Positions 36,591 to 44,756 of a DNA stretch of 64,000 nucleotides are shown here, one piece after another (the stretch's first letter is position 1; each line of letters begins with the position of its first letter). A model generated the notes under the pieces. The model searched no databases, had not been told where the DNA came from, and saw only the letters and a program-made list of their open reading frames with translations. The translations under genes and the position numbers were made by a program. The stretch covers positions 62,001 through 126,000 of the forward strand of contig SVGC01000002.1 in NCBI GenBank assembly GCA_015056495.1. Direction: 5' to 3'. This stretch comes from Butyrivibrio sp. (lineage in GTDB: Bacteria; Bacillota; Clostridia; Lachnospirales; Lachnospiraceae).

Positions 36591-37082
36591 ATGAAAGAAG
36601 CAAAAGGCACTGTTTTTAAATATGGAGATAACGTTGATACAGATGTTATCATCCCTGCAAGATACCTCAATACTACAGACCATGCAGAACTTGCTGCACA
36701 TTGTATGGAGGATATAGATAAAGAATTTGTTAAAAATGTAAAAAAGGGAGATATTATTGTAGCCAATAAGAATTTTGGCTGTGGATCTTCCAGAGAGCAT
36801 GCGCCTATAGCTATTAAGGCTGCCGGTGTTAGCTGTGTTATAGCTGAAACCTTTGCTCGTATCTTTTACAGAAATAGTATCAATATCGGACTTCCGATCG
36901 TTGAATGTCCTGAAGCAGCTGCTGCGATCAATGCAGGAGATACTGTCAGCATTAATTTTGATACTGGCGTTATTACAGATGAGACAACAGGAGAGAAGTT
37001 CCAGGGACAGGCATTCCCGCCATTCATGCAGAAGATAATTGATTCTGAAGGACTTATCAATTATATTAATTCTGCAGGCTAA
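36591..37082 (+). CDS. leuD: 3-isopropylmalate dehydratase, small subunit
   Basis: A 163-residue swivel-domain subunit completing LeuCD. It starts [15 protein letters not shown] and carries [12 protein letters not shown], the substrate-binding loop. The short form matches the 423-residue LeuC type. AAGGAGG precedes the ATG, and the GT2 gene begins 35 bases after the stop, with no terminator between. Confidence 0.95.
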   Translation: MKEAKGTVFKYGDNVDTDVIIPARYLNTTDHAELAAHCMEDIDKEFVKNVKKGDIIVANKNFGCGSSREHAPIAIKAAGVSCVIAETFARIFYRNSINIGLPIVECPEAAAAINAGDTVSINFDTGVITDETTGEKFQGQAFPPFMQKIIDSEGLINYINSAG

Positions 37083-37117
37083 TTGCCAAATATAATATTG
37101 ATAAGGAAATAATTACA

Positions 37118-38104
37118 ATGAGAGAAAAAAGACTATTTTGCGTCGTACCATGCTACAACGAGGAGGAAGTTCTACCAGAAACTTCTTCAAGGTTGAAGAG
37201 AAAGGTAAATGAACTGATCCAGCAGGGATTGGTTTCACAAGACAGCAGAATAGTCTTTGTTAATGATGGATCAAAGGATGCTACCTGGTCCATAATATCC
37301 AGACTTCATGAAGAGGATGAGATTTTTCAGGGAATAAACTTAAGTCGTAACAGAGGTCATCAGAATGCTCTTCTGGCAGGCCTTATGACTGTTAAGAGCA
37401 TCTGTGATATGGCAATTTCACTTGATGCAGACCTTCAGGATGATATTGATGCCATAGATGAGATGGTAAAAAAATATCATGAAGGTATCGATGTTGTTTA
37501 TGGTGTCAGATCTAGCAGACAGACTGATACATTCTTCAAAAAAGCTACAGCTGAAGGCTTTTATAAACTGATGAATGCCATGGGTGCCAATACAGTCTAT
37601 AATCATGCAGATTACAGACTTATGAGCAAGAGAGCACTTGAAGGTCTTGCACAGTTTGGGGAAGTCAATCTGTTTCTTAGAGGAATCGTTCCTATGATCG
37701 GATATCCTACTGATGTAGTTTATTACGAAAGAGCTGAGCGTTTTGCCGGTGAAAGTAAATATCCTCTTAAGAAGATGCTTGCTTTTGCTACAGAAGGTAT
37801 CACATCACTTAGTACTCAGCCAATCAAGATGATAACAGGGCTTGGATTTTTTATATTCTTTGTCAGCATAGCTGTTCTGATCTATTGTCTTGTCAGATAT
37901 TTTAATGATCAGACCATTCCCGGATGGACAACTACAGTCCTTTCTGTATGGGCAATTGGCGGTCTTATCATGATTTCATTAGGAATCATAGGTGAATATA
38001 TTGGTAAGATCTATCTGGAGACTAAATCAAGACCTAGATATATCATAGAGTCATATCTTAAGGATGATAAAGATAATGTTGATCTTGTAGATCACATTAA
38101 CTAA
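37118..38104 (+). CDS. GT2 family glycosyltransferase (CsbB/GtrB/DPM1-like)
   Basis: A 328-residue membrane enzyme expected to load a sugar from a nucleotide donor onto undecaprenyl phosphate. The N-terminal GT-A domain has V-V-P-C-Y-N-E-E, the D-A-D-L-Q-D metal site and N-R-G-H-Q. Two C-terminal helices (about 238-260 and 270-295) anchor it. This is the CsbB/GtrB layout, whose partners are YfhO or GT-C enzymes; both types are in this window (32741 and 207). It is co-directional with leuCD and probably co-transcribed. Confidence 0.88.
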   Translation: MREKRLFCVVPCYNEEEVLPETSSRLKRKVNELIQQGLVSQDSRIVFVNDGSKDATWSIISRLHEEDEIFQGINLSRNRGHQNALLAGLMTVKSICDMAISLDADLQDDIDAIDEMVKKYHEGIDVVYGVRSSRQTDTFFKKATAEGFYKLMNAMGANTVYNHADYRLMSKRALEGLAQFGEVNLFLRGIVPMIGYPTDVVYYERAERFAGESKYPLKKMLAFATEGITSLSTQPIKMITGLGFFIFFVSIAVLIYCLVRYFNDQTIPGWTTTVLSVWAIGGLIMISLGIIGEYIGKIYLETKSRPRYIIESYLKDDKDNVDLVDHIN

Positions 38105-38131
38105 ATAAACAGCAAGGAGATTTTAATAATC

Positions 38132-38908
38132 ATGGCATTGGAAGGTTTTGAAGTTGAACTTCCTGAATTTTCAAAGGTAAAAAAAGTTATTGGAGTAGTC
38201 AGTGGTAAAGGTGGTGTTGGAAAGAGCCTTGTAACAGGCCTTTCTGCATGCGGTATTCAGAAAAAAGGATTTAATACAGCAATTCTTGATGCTGATATCA
38301 CAGGACCATCTATACCAAAGATGTTCGGAATCGGTAAACATAAGGAAGCTGATCAGGACGGTATATTACCGGCAGTTACATCTAAGGGAACCAAGATCAT
38401 GTCCCTGAACATGCTTATTGATAATGAAACAGATCCGGTTATATGGAGAGGACCAGTTATCGCTGGTACTGTAAAGCAGTTCTGGAGTGAAGTTAAATGG
38501 GGCGATGTGGACTATATGTTTGTAGATATGCCACCAGGAACAGGTGATGTACCTCTTACTGTTTTCCAGTCGCTGCCTCTTGATGGGATCATAATTGTTG
38601 CAACTCCGCAGGAGCTTGTTTCTATGATCGTTGAAAAGGCTATAAATATGGCTCAGAGAATGAATGTGCCTATTATTGGTATCGTTGAAAATATGAGCTA
38701 TATGGAATGCCCACATTGTGGTGAGCCTATTTATATGTTTGGCAATAGCCATATTGAAAGTTATGCAGCCTCAAAAGGAATTGACCTTCTTGGCCGTATT
38801 CCTCTCAATCCTGATCTGGCAGCTAAGTGTGATGCAGGTAAGATAGAGGAATTTGATAATGATTATCTGGATAGTCTTATTTACAAATTGGAAGGCTTGA
38901 TGGATTGA
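38132..38908 (+). CDS. Mrp/NBP35 family Fe-S carrier ATPase
   Basis: A 258-residue P-loop ATPase that holds and transfers Fe-S clusters. Residues ~22-35 carry the deviant Walker A (V-S-G-K-G-G-V-G-K-S). C193 and C196 (M-E-C-P-H-C-G) are the bridging cluster cysteines. The short form lacks the N-terminal MIP18-like domain. It lies 27 bases after the GT2 gene in the leuCD unit. Delivery of clusters to LeuC and IlvD is a plausible inference from position. Confidence 0.9.
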   Translation: MALEGFEVELPEFSKVKKVIGVVSGKGGVGKSLVTGLSACGIQKKGFNTAILDADITGPSIPKMFGIGKHKEADQDGILPAVTSKGTKIMSLNMLIDNETDPVIWRGPVIAGTVKQFWSEVKWGDVDYMFVDMPPGTGDVPLTVFQSLPLDGIIIVATPQELVSMIVEKAINMAQRMNVPIIGIVENMSYMECPHCGEPIYMFGNSHIESYAASKGIDLLGRIPLNPDLAAKCDAGKIEEFDNDYLDSLIYKLEGLMD

Positions 38909-38942
38909 TCATTAAAATCAGTTTTGATGCTTGGAGGCTCTT

Positions 38943-40301
38943 ATGAAATATAAGCTTGGGAAAAAAGAAATCAGTGGGATACTTGGTATTTTTGTTCTTG
39001 TTATAGCATCTATGCTGGCATACTATGTGATTTTTAAAGGTGGCAACATTATTGCCGCCCTTAAAAGTCTGCTTGGCAGTCTTAAGAGTATTTTGTGGGG
39101 AATATTGATCGCGTATATCATGCTTCCTGTTCTTAATGGAATCGAGAAAAAGATCCTGATCCCATTAACCTTAAAAGCTGGTAAGACTTTAGATGGAGAA
39201 GAGGGCATTAAACGCAAAAAGAAGATACGTAATTTCTCAATTCTTTTAACAATGATAGTTCTGTTACTGATCATATATGGTCTTATCCGTATCATTGTAC
39301 CTCAATTGATCAAGAGTATATCTGAGATCATCAATAATTTTCCTGGATATATGCAAAATATCAATAATCTTGTAAATGAGTACCTTGTAAACAATCCTCA
39401 AATGTCATCAACCATCATCAGTGTTTTAGATACTGTACAGACTTATGTAAACGGATTTGTAAACAATTCACTTATCCCTAATATTTCAGTTATCATGAGA
39501 TATGTTTCTAAAAGCGCTATGATGATCGTTCAAGCTTTCTTTAATATCATTGTAGGTATTATTGTGGCTATTTATATTATGGGATCAAAAGAGGTCTTTG
39601 CAGGTCAGGGCAAAAAAATCGTTTATGCATTTATGGAAGAGCGTTTTGCCAATGAGATAGTTGGTGGCTTTAGATTTATTCACAGAACCTTTACCAATTT
39701 CTTTGTTGGCAAGATCATTGATTCTGTGATCATCGGATTTATCTGTTATTTTGGATGCCTGATACTTGAGATACCTTTCCCTGTGCTGGTATCAGTTATT
39801 GTTGGTATTACCAATGTTATTCCATTCTTTGGACCTTATATAGGTGCTATCTTTGGCGCAGTGCTTTTAATATTTATCAATCCTGTAAAGGCATTGGTTT
39901 TCCTTATTTTTGTCATTCTGCTTCAGCAGTTTGATGGAAATATTCTTGGACCAAAGATCCTTGGAAGCTCAACTGGCTTGTCCAGCTTCTGGGTAATTTT
40001 TTCTATTATGTTCTTTGGAAGTTTTTTCGGGCCAATAGGCTGGCTTATTGGAGTTCCTATTTTTGCCTGCATTTATGCCCTTGTTGCCAGAACAACTGAT
40101 CATTTCCTGAATGCAAAGCAAATTAATGGTTCCACTGAGGAATATATCAATATCGCATATATTGAAAATGGTGAAAAGAAACTTCTTTCAGATCCTGAAA
40201 ATAAGAAATTCAATACCGGTGAAATGGGATCATCCATCAAAAAGGCACTGAATGTAAAGCAGAAAAAAGTCCAGAAAGAGGATGAACAGGCTAAAAAATA
40301 A
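38943..40301 (+). CDS. AI-2E family transporter
   Basis: A 452-residue polytopic protein of the PerM/AI-2E family, with seven or eight helices and the conserved G-P-x-x-G-x-x-x-G region (F-F-G-P-Y-I-G-A-I-F-G). A basic, charged C-terminal tail (about 395-452) is cytoplasmic. Substrates in the family vary and signal export should not be assumed. The ATG at 38943 has GGAGG 5 bases upstream. Confidence 0.88.
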   Translation: MKYKLGKKEISGILGIFVLVIASMLAYYVIFKGGNIIAALKSLLGSLKSILWGILIAYIMLPVLNGIEKKILIPLTLKAGKTLDGEEGIKRKKKIRNFSILLTMIVLLLIIYGLIRIIVPQLIKSISEIINNFPGYMQNINNLVNEYLVNNPQMSSTIISVLDTVQTYVNGFVNNSLIPNISVIMRYVSKSAMMIVQAFFNIIVGIIVAIYIMGSKEVFAGQGKKIVYAFMEERFANEIVGGFRFIHRTFTNFFVGKIIDSVIIGFICYFGCLILEIPFPVLVSVIVGITNVIPFFGPYIGAIFGAVLLIFINPVKALVFLIFVILLQQFDGNILGPKILGSSTGLSSFWVIFSIMFFGSFFGPIGWLIGVPIFACIYALVARTTDHFLNAKQINGSTEEYINIAYIENGEKKLLSDPENKKFNTGEMGSSIKKALNVKQKKVQKEDEQAKK

Positions 40302-40366
40302 GCCTAATCTATTATTTTCACTGATTTTTGCTTAAAAAACTTAATAGGTATTGGAGAATATTATTC

Positions 40367-40394
40367 TTGACACCAATATTTTTAGTTTTATAAT
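40367..40394 (+). promoter_or_regulatory. Promoter of ilvE
   Basis: Consensus TTGACA (40367-40372) and TATAAT (40389-40394), 16-base spacer. Confidence 0.85.
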
Positions 40395-40405
40395 ATATTT
40401 TAATT

Positions 40406-40437
40406 AACGCTTTATAGCATTAAACTTTTAAAGCGTC
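40406..40437. promoter_or_regulatory. Inverted repeat after the ilvE promoter, candidate operator
   Basis: ACGCTTTA (40407-40414) and TAAAGCGT (40429-40436) are perfect arms with a 14-base AT-rich centre. They begin 12 bases after the -10 box, as in serC and argH. Confidence 0.6.
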
Positions 40438-40472
40438 ATAATATTTATATAATTTGAAAGGGAGTAACTTGT

Positions 40473-41504
40473 ATGGGTAAGAAAGAACTTGACTGGTCCA
40501 ATATTGGATTTAGTTACATTAAGACAGACTACAGATATGTTTCTAATTATAAGGATGGCAAATGGGATGATGGTGCTATCGTTGAGGATTCCACCATTGT
40601 TATGAGCGAGGATGCAGGAGTTCTTCATTACGCCCAGGAATGTTTTGAAGGTTTAAAAGCTTATACAACAGAGGATGGCAAGATCGTTACATTCAGACCA
40701 GATTTAAACGCTAAGCGTATGCTTGATAGTGCTGCAAGACTTGAAATGCCACAGTTCCCTGAAGACAGATTCATTGATGCTGTTGAACAGGTTGTAAAGG
40801 CTAATAAAGACTGGGTTCCTCCTTTTGGAAGTGGTGCTACACTTTACATCAGACCAGTTATGTTTGCAACTGGTAATGTTATCGGTGTTAAGCCTGCTGA
40901 TGAATATCAGTTCAGAATCTTTGTAACACCAGTTGGACCATACTTCAAAGGTGGTGCAAAACCTATCGTTGTTAAGATTTCTGATTTTGATAGAGCAGCA
41001 CCTCATGGAACAGGTAATATTAAGGCTGGTCTTAACTACGCCATGAGTCTTCATGCTATCGTAACTGCTCATGAAGAAGGATTTGCAGAAAATGTATATC
41101 TTGATGCAGCTACAAGAACATATATTGAAGAGACAGGTGGAGCAAACATCATATTTGTTGATGAAAATGGTACATTAGTTGTTCCTAAGTCACATTCAGA
41201 TTCAATCCTTCCATCTATCACACGCCGCTCAATCGTTTATGTGGCTGAGAATATTCTTGGAATGAATGTTGAAGAGAGATATGTTAAGCTTGAAGAAGTT
41301 CCTTCATTTACTGAAATGGGTCTTTGCGGAACAGCTGCTGTTATCAGTCCTGTTGGAAAGATCAATGACCATGGCAAGGAAATCTGCTTTAAGTCTGGAA
41401 TGGATGAAATGGGACCTACAATCAAGAAGCTTTATGATACTCTTACTGGTATCCAGATGGGTAAGATCGAAGCTCCTCAGGGTTGGATCCATGAAATAAA
41501 ATAA
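40473..41504 (+). CDS. ilvE: Branched-chain amino acid aminotransferase
   Basis: A 343-residue fold-type IV PLP enzyme for the last step of valine, leucine and isoleucine synthesis. Motifs include H-Y-A-Q-E-C-F-E-G-L-K-A-Y, G-N-I-K-A-G-L-N-Y with the PLP lysine, and Y-I-E-E-T-G-G-A-N. The length and sequence fit the class II (eukaryotic-like) form. It has its own consensus promoter and a strong terminator, so it is a single-gene unit. Confidence 0.95.
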   Translation: MGKKELDWSNIGFSYIKTDYRYVSNYKDGKWDDGAIVEDSTIVMSEDAGVLHYAQECFEGLKAYTTEDGKIVTFRPDLNAKRMLDSAARLEMPQFPEDRFIDAVEQVVKANKDWVPPFGSGATLYIRPVMFATGNVIGVKPADEYQFRIFVTPVGPYFKGGAKPIVVKISDFDRAAPHGTGNIKAGLNYAMSLHAIVTAHEEGFAENVYLDAATRTYIEETGGANIIFVDENGTLVVPKSHSDSILPSITRRSIVYVAENILGMNVEERYVKLEEVPSFTEMGLCGTAAVISPVGKINDHGKEICFKSGMDEMGPTIKKLYDTLTGIQMGKIEAPQGWIHEIK

Positions 41505-41520
41505 TAATAAATGTTTATCT

Positions 41521-41556
41521 GCCCGCAATTCTAATTTTAAATTGCGGGCATTTTTT
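41521..41556 (+). terminator. Terminator of ilvE
   Basis: GCCCGCAATT (41521-41530) with AATTGCGGGC (41540-41549), followed by ATTTTTT. Confidence 0.93.
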
Positions 41557-41573
41557 AGTTGCAAAATACCTGC

Positions 41574-41601
41574 GAGCGAATGTCACAAGGGACATTCGCT
41601 C
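41574..41601. repeat. Perfect hairpin with GAATGTC/GACATTC arms
   Basis: GAGCGAATGTC (41574-41584) and GACATTCGCTC (41591-41601), perfect 11-base arms and no T-run, immediately after the ilvE terminator. The same GAATGTC/GACATTC core occurs at 61571-61590. Confidence 0.6.
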
Positions 41602-41608
41602 TTATTAA

Positions 41609-41617
41609 TGTTATAAT
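41609..41617 (+). promoter_or_regulatory. Extended -10 promoter of the NusG-II gene
   Basis: TGTTATAAT, 55 bases before the next start codon. No clear -35 box. Confidence 0.4.
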
Positions 41618-41671
41618 TTTCTTTAGTTTTCTGGATTTGAAGAAAAAAGTTTATTTTTAGAAAAAGGGACT

Positions 41672-42037
41672 ATGTTTAACAAAAATGATTTTAAATTATT
41701 AATGGGATTTGTGCTGGTGGCAGTTGCATTATTTATTGTTGTCAAGGTCACCCAGACATCTGGAAGTTATGCCAAAGTTCTTGTTAATGGTCAGGAGTAT
41801 GGTACCTATAGTCTTGATAAGGATACTGAGGTACTGATCGAATCGGATCTTGGAAAAAATTATATGATCATCAAGGACGGCAAATGCTATCTTGAAGATG
41901 CTGATTGTCCCGATAAGCTCTGTGTATTACAGGGTGCAATTGATAAGGACGGTCAAAGCATTATTTGCCTTCCTCATCTTGTTGTTATCACAATTTATAG
42001 CGATGAAAAGAGCGAATACGATAGTATTGCTCAATAA
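41672..42037 (+). CDS. NusG domain II-containing membrane-anchored protein
   Basis: A 121-residue protein with one N-terminal transmembrane helix (about 8-25) and an extracytoplasmic NusG-II beta domain. That domain contains D-G-K-C-Y-L and a C-P-D-K-L-C segment; the cysteines may form a disulfide or bind metal. In Clostridia this family is found beside Gx transporters, FMN-binding and Rnf-type genes. Here the Gx gene follows after 20 bases. The precise function is unknown. Confidence 0.8.
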   Translation: MFNKNDFKLLMGFVLVAVALFIVVKVTQTSGSYAKVLVNGQEYGTYSLDKDTEVLIESDLGKNYMIIKDGKCYLEDADCPDKLCVLQGAIDKDGQSIICLPHLVVITIYSDEKSEYDSIAQ

Positions 42038-42057
42038 ATCAGAAACGAGAAAAAGCT

Positions 42058-42543
42058 TTGAAGAATAATTATATTTCTAAAATGGGACTTCTGATAGGAG
42101 TCGCTCTTATATTATCTTATATTGAATCTTTATTTCCTTTTTTCTATGGAATTCCAGGGATCAAGCTGGGTCTGCCTAATATGGCTATAGTTCTTGCTAT
42201 GTATATACTGAGCAGTAGAGATGCACTGATCATCAATTGTTTAAGGATCATTTTATCAGGATTTATGTTTGGAAACCTTGCGGGGATAATGTTTAGCATA
42301 TCTGGAGCTGCCATTAGTTTTATATTCATGTATATCCTTAAGAAAACTGATAAGTTCTCTATAAAAGGTGTCAGCATAACCGGCGGCGTTATGCATAACG
42401 TGGCGCAGATAATCATTGCTGCATTTGTTGTAAAGACTTCCGGAATTGTTTATTATATGCCATTTTTAATTTTGGCAGGTGTATTTACAGGATTACTAAA
42501 TGGAATTATAGCTCAGGAAGTTAAAAAACATATAGAACAATGA
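42058..42543 (+). CDS. Gx transporter family protein
   Basis: A 161-residue protein with five or six transmembrane helices. It was formerly called heptaprenyl diphosphate synthase component I. The diagnostic segment is L-S-Y-I-E-S-L-F-P-F then P-G-I-K-L-G-L-P-N. Substrate is unknown; the fold resembles ECF-type S components. TTG at 42058 gives the usual family N terminus, though the ribosome site is weak; ATG at 42082 is the alternative. Confidence 0.8.
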   Translation: MKNNYISKMGLLIGVALILSYIESLFPFFYGIPGIKLGLPNMAIVLAMYILSSRDALIINCLRIILSGFMFGNLAGIMFSISGAAISFIFMYILKKTDKFSIKGVSITGGVMHNVAQIIIAAFVVKTSGIVYYMPFLILAGVFTGLLNGIIAQEVKKHIEQ

Positions 42544-42547
42544 TCTA

Positions 42548-42556
42548 TGGTATAAT
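42548..42556 (+). promoter_or_regulatory. Extended -10 promoter of ruvAB
   Basis: TGGTATAAT, ending 41 bases before the ruvA ATG. No clear -35 box, as is common with extended -10 promoters. Confidence 0.5.
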
Positions 42557-42597
42557 ACTTTTTGGAAAAAGTTTTGATAAAAGTAAAAAGGGGAACT

Positions 42598-43218
42598 ATG
42601 ATTGCATATTTAAATGGAACAGTTGAGCTTATTGAAGCTGATAATGTTGTGATAGATGTAAATGGAGTTGGATATAATGTAATGATTTCCGGCTCCACTG
42701 CAGATAAGATGCCTGGAATAGGCTCAAATGTCAAGATTTATACATATACCTGCGTTAGAGAAGACGCTTTCAATTTATTTGGATTTTTAACAAGAGATGA
42801 ACTGAGCTTTTTTAAGCTTCTTATTTCTGTAAGTGGAATAGGTCCTAAAGGCGGCTTGTCCATATTATCTGTTATGTCTCCGGATGATCTGCGTTTTGCA
42901 ATCCTTGCCGGTGATTCCAAAGCTTTGGCTAAAGCTCCCGGTGTTGGTAAAAAAACAGCTGAGAGACTTGTTCTTGAGCTTCATGACAAGATCTCAAGTG
43001 ATGACCTCATAAGTCTTGGAGGCGGAGAGATATCTGCCTCTGATAATCTTTCAGATACTTCGTCAAGTGCCAGAGATGAAGCTGTTGCAGCTCTTGCAGC
43101 TCTTGGTTATTCATCAGGCGATGCACTCAAGGCAGTAAGAAAAGTCATATCATCAGATCCTAAGGTCTCAGATGATACTGAAACTATTTTGAAACTTGCT
43201 TTAAAGGAGCTTTTCTAA
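42598..43218 (+). CDS. ruvA: Holliday junction helicase subunit RuvA
   Basis: A 206-residue junction-binding protein that recruits RuvB. It starts [10 protein letters not shown], the family norm, so ATG 42598 (AAAAGGGG upstream) is right. Helix-hairpin-helix motifs are at about 74-90 (S-G-I-G-P-K-G) and 109-125 ([12 protein letters not shown]). The C-terminal domain III that contacts RuvB is at about 160-206. ruvB starts one base after the stop. Confidence 0.96.
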   Translation: MIAYLNGTVELIEADNVVIDVNGVGYNVMISGSTADKMPGIGSNVKIYTYTCVREDAFNLFGFLTRDELSFFKLLISVSGIGPKGGLSILSVMSPDDLRFAILAGDSKALAKAPGVGKKTAERLVLELHDKISSDDLISLGGGEISASDNLSDTSSSARDEAVAALAALGYSSGDALKAVRKVISSDPKVSDDTETILKLALKELF

Positions 43219-43219
43219 T

Positions 43220-44248
43220 ATGGAAAATCGTACAATTAAGACTTCCAGAAGTCTTGATGCCAATTTTAGCCCGGAAGACATAAAGATTGAAGGATCTCTT
43301 AGACCAAAACACCTTTCAGAATACATTGGACAGGAAAAAATCAAGGATAGCCTTAAGATATACATTCAGGCAGCAAAGCAAAGAAATGAAAGTCTCGATC
43401 ATTTGCTATTCTATGGACCTCCGGGACTTGGTAAAACAACTCTTGCAGGTATCATCGCCAATGAAATGGGAGTAAATATCAAGATCACAAGTGGTCCTGC
43501 TATTGAAAAGCCCGGAGAAATGGCTGCCATACTGAATAATCTTCAGGAAGGCGACGTGTTGTTCATTGATGAAATACATAGACTCAACAGACAGGTAGAA
43601 GAAGTGCTGTATCCTGCCATGGAAGATTTTGCCATTGATATCATGATAGGTAAAGGACCAACAGCCAGATCTATAAGATTGGATCTTCCACATTTTACTC
43701 TTGTTGGAGCCACTACAAGAGCCGGAATGCTTTCAGCACCTCTCCGCGACCGTTTTGGAATGATACATCATCTTGAATTCTATGAGGTTAATGAACTCTG
43801 CAATATTATCATCCAGTCAGCCCGTGTATTGGGCGTTGAAGTTGATAAGGCCGGTGCTATTGAAATGGCAAGAAGAAGCCGTGGAACCCCAAGACTTGCC
43901 AATAGGATCCTTAAGAGAGTCAGAGATTATGCTCAGGTAAGATATGACGGTAAGATCACGGAAGAAGTTGCTATGACAGCCCTTGACCTGATGGATGTTG
44001 ATAAGCTTGGCCTTGATAGAACTGACCGCAACCTTCTCTTAACTCTGATAGAGAAATTCGATGGAGGACCGACCGGTCTTGATACTCTTGCAGCTGCCAT
44101 TGGCGAGGATGCAGGTACTATTGAGGATGTATATGAACCTTATCTGATCAAGAACGGATTGATCAACAGAACACCCCGAGGACGCGTCATTACTGATGAA
44201 GCATATCATCATTTTGGTCTTGAAAACCCTAAGGGCGCCGATATATAA
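43220..44248 (+). CDS. ruvB: Holliday junction helicase subunit RuvB
   Basis: A 342-residue AAA+ motor driving branch migration. It has [11 protein letters not shown], Walker [10 protein letters not shown], Walker [10 protein letters not shown] and the sensor and arginine-finger region (G-A-T-T-R-A-G-M and L-R-D-R-F-G). A C-terminal winged helix includes R-T-P-R-G-R. Full length; one base after ruvA. Confidence 0.97.
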   Translation: MENRTIKTSRSLDANFSPEDIKIEGSLRPKHLSEYIGQEKIKDSLKIYIQAAKQRNESLDHLLFYGPPGLGKTTLAGIIANEMGVNIKITSGPAIEKPGEMAAILNNLQEGDVLFIDEIHRLNRQVEEVLYPAMEDFAIDIMIGKGPTARSIRLDLPHFTLVGATTRAGMLSAPLRDRFGMIHHLEFYEVNELCNIIIQSARVLGVEVDKAGAIEMARRSRGTPRLANRILKRVRDYAQVRYDGKITEEVAMTALDLMDVDKLGLDRTDRNLLLTLIEKFDGGPTGLDTLAAAIGEDAGTIEDVYEPYLIKNGLINRTPRGRVITDEAYHHFGLENPKGADI

Positions 44249-44295
44249 TTACTATATGTTGTGAGGGAAGAATAAATTCATTGGGGAGTATTGTT

Positions 44296-44703
44296 ATGGC
44301 ATCTAAAAATGATACAGAAGTTATCATAGGCGGTAAGGTCTTTACACTTAGCGGCTATGAAAGCGAAGAATATTTACAAAAGGTTGCATCTTACATAAAT
44401 AATAAGATTGCAGAATACAACAAGCTTGAAGGCTTTAAGAGACAACCGATCGATACACAGAACGTTCTGTTACAGCTCAATATAGCTGATGATTACTTTA
44501 AGGCAAAAAAGCAGATAGAACTTCTTGAAGAACAGGTAAATGAAAAAGAAAAAGAACTCTATGATATCAAGCATGAGCTGATTGCTTGTCAGATAAAGCT
44601 TGAAAATACAGAAAAAAATGTTAAAACTCTTCAGTCTAACTTAAATGATGATTCTAAAAAGATCATTCAGATGGAGACTGAATTAAAAAGCTTAAAAAAG
44701 TGA
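44296..44703 (+). CDS. zapA: Cell division protein ZapA
   Basis: A 135-residue FtsZ-ring stabiliser. The N-terminal globular part binds FtsZ (V-I-I-G-G-K-V-F-T-L-S-G-Y-E-S-E-E-Y), and a long coiled coil (about 60-135) drives tetramer formation. ATG 44296 has GGGGAG 7 bases upstream. A terminator follows. Confidence 0.88.
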   Translation: MASKNDTEVIIGGKVFTLSGYESEEYLQKVASYINNKIAEYNKLEGFKRQPIDTQNVLLQLNIADDYFKAKKQIELLEEQVNEKEKELYDIKHELIACQIKLENTEKNVKTLQSNLNDDSKKIIQMETELKSLKK

Positions 44704-44707
44704 TTTT

Positions 44708-44737
44708 TAGGGCTGTCTTTATTGACAGCCCTATTTC
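44708..44737 (+). terminator. Terminator after zapA
   Basis: TAGGGCTGTC (44708-44717) with GACAGCCCTA (44724-44733), then TTTC. Confidence 0.8.
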
Positions 44738-44756
44738 ATAGGAATTAGGAGATTTA

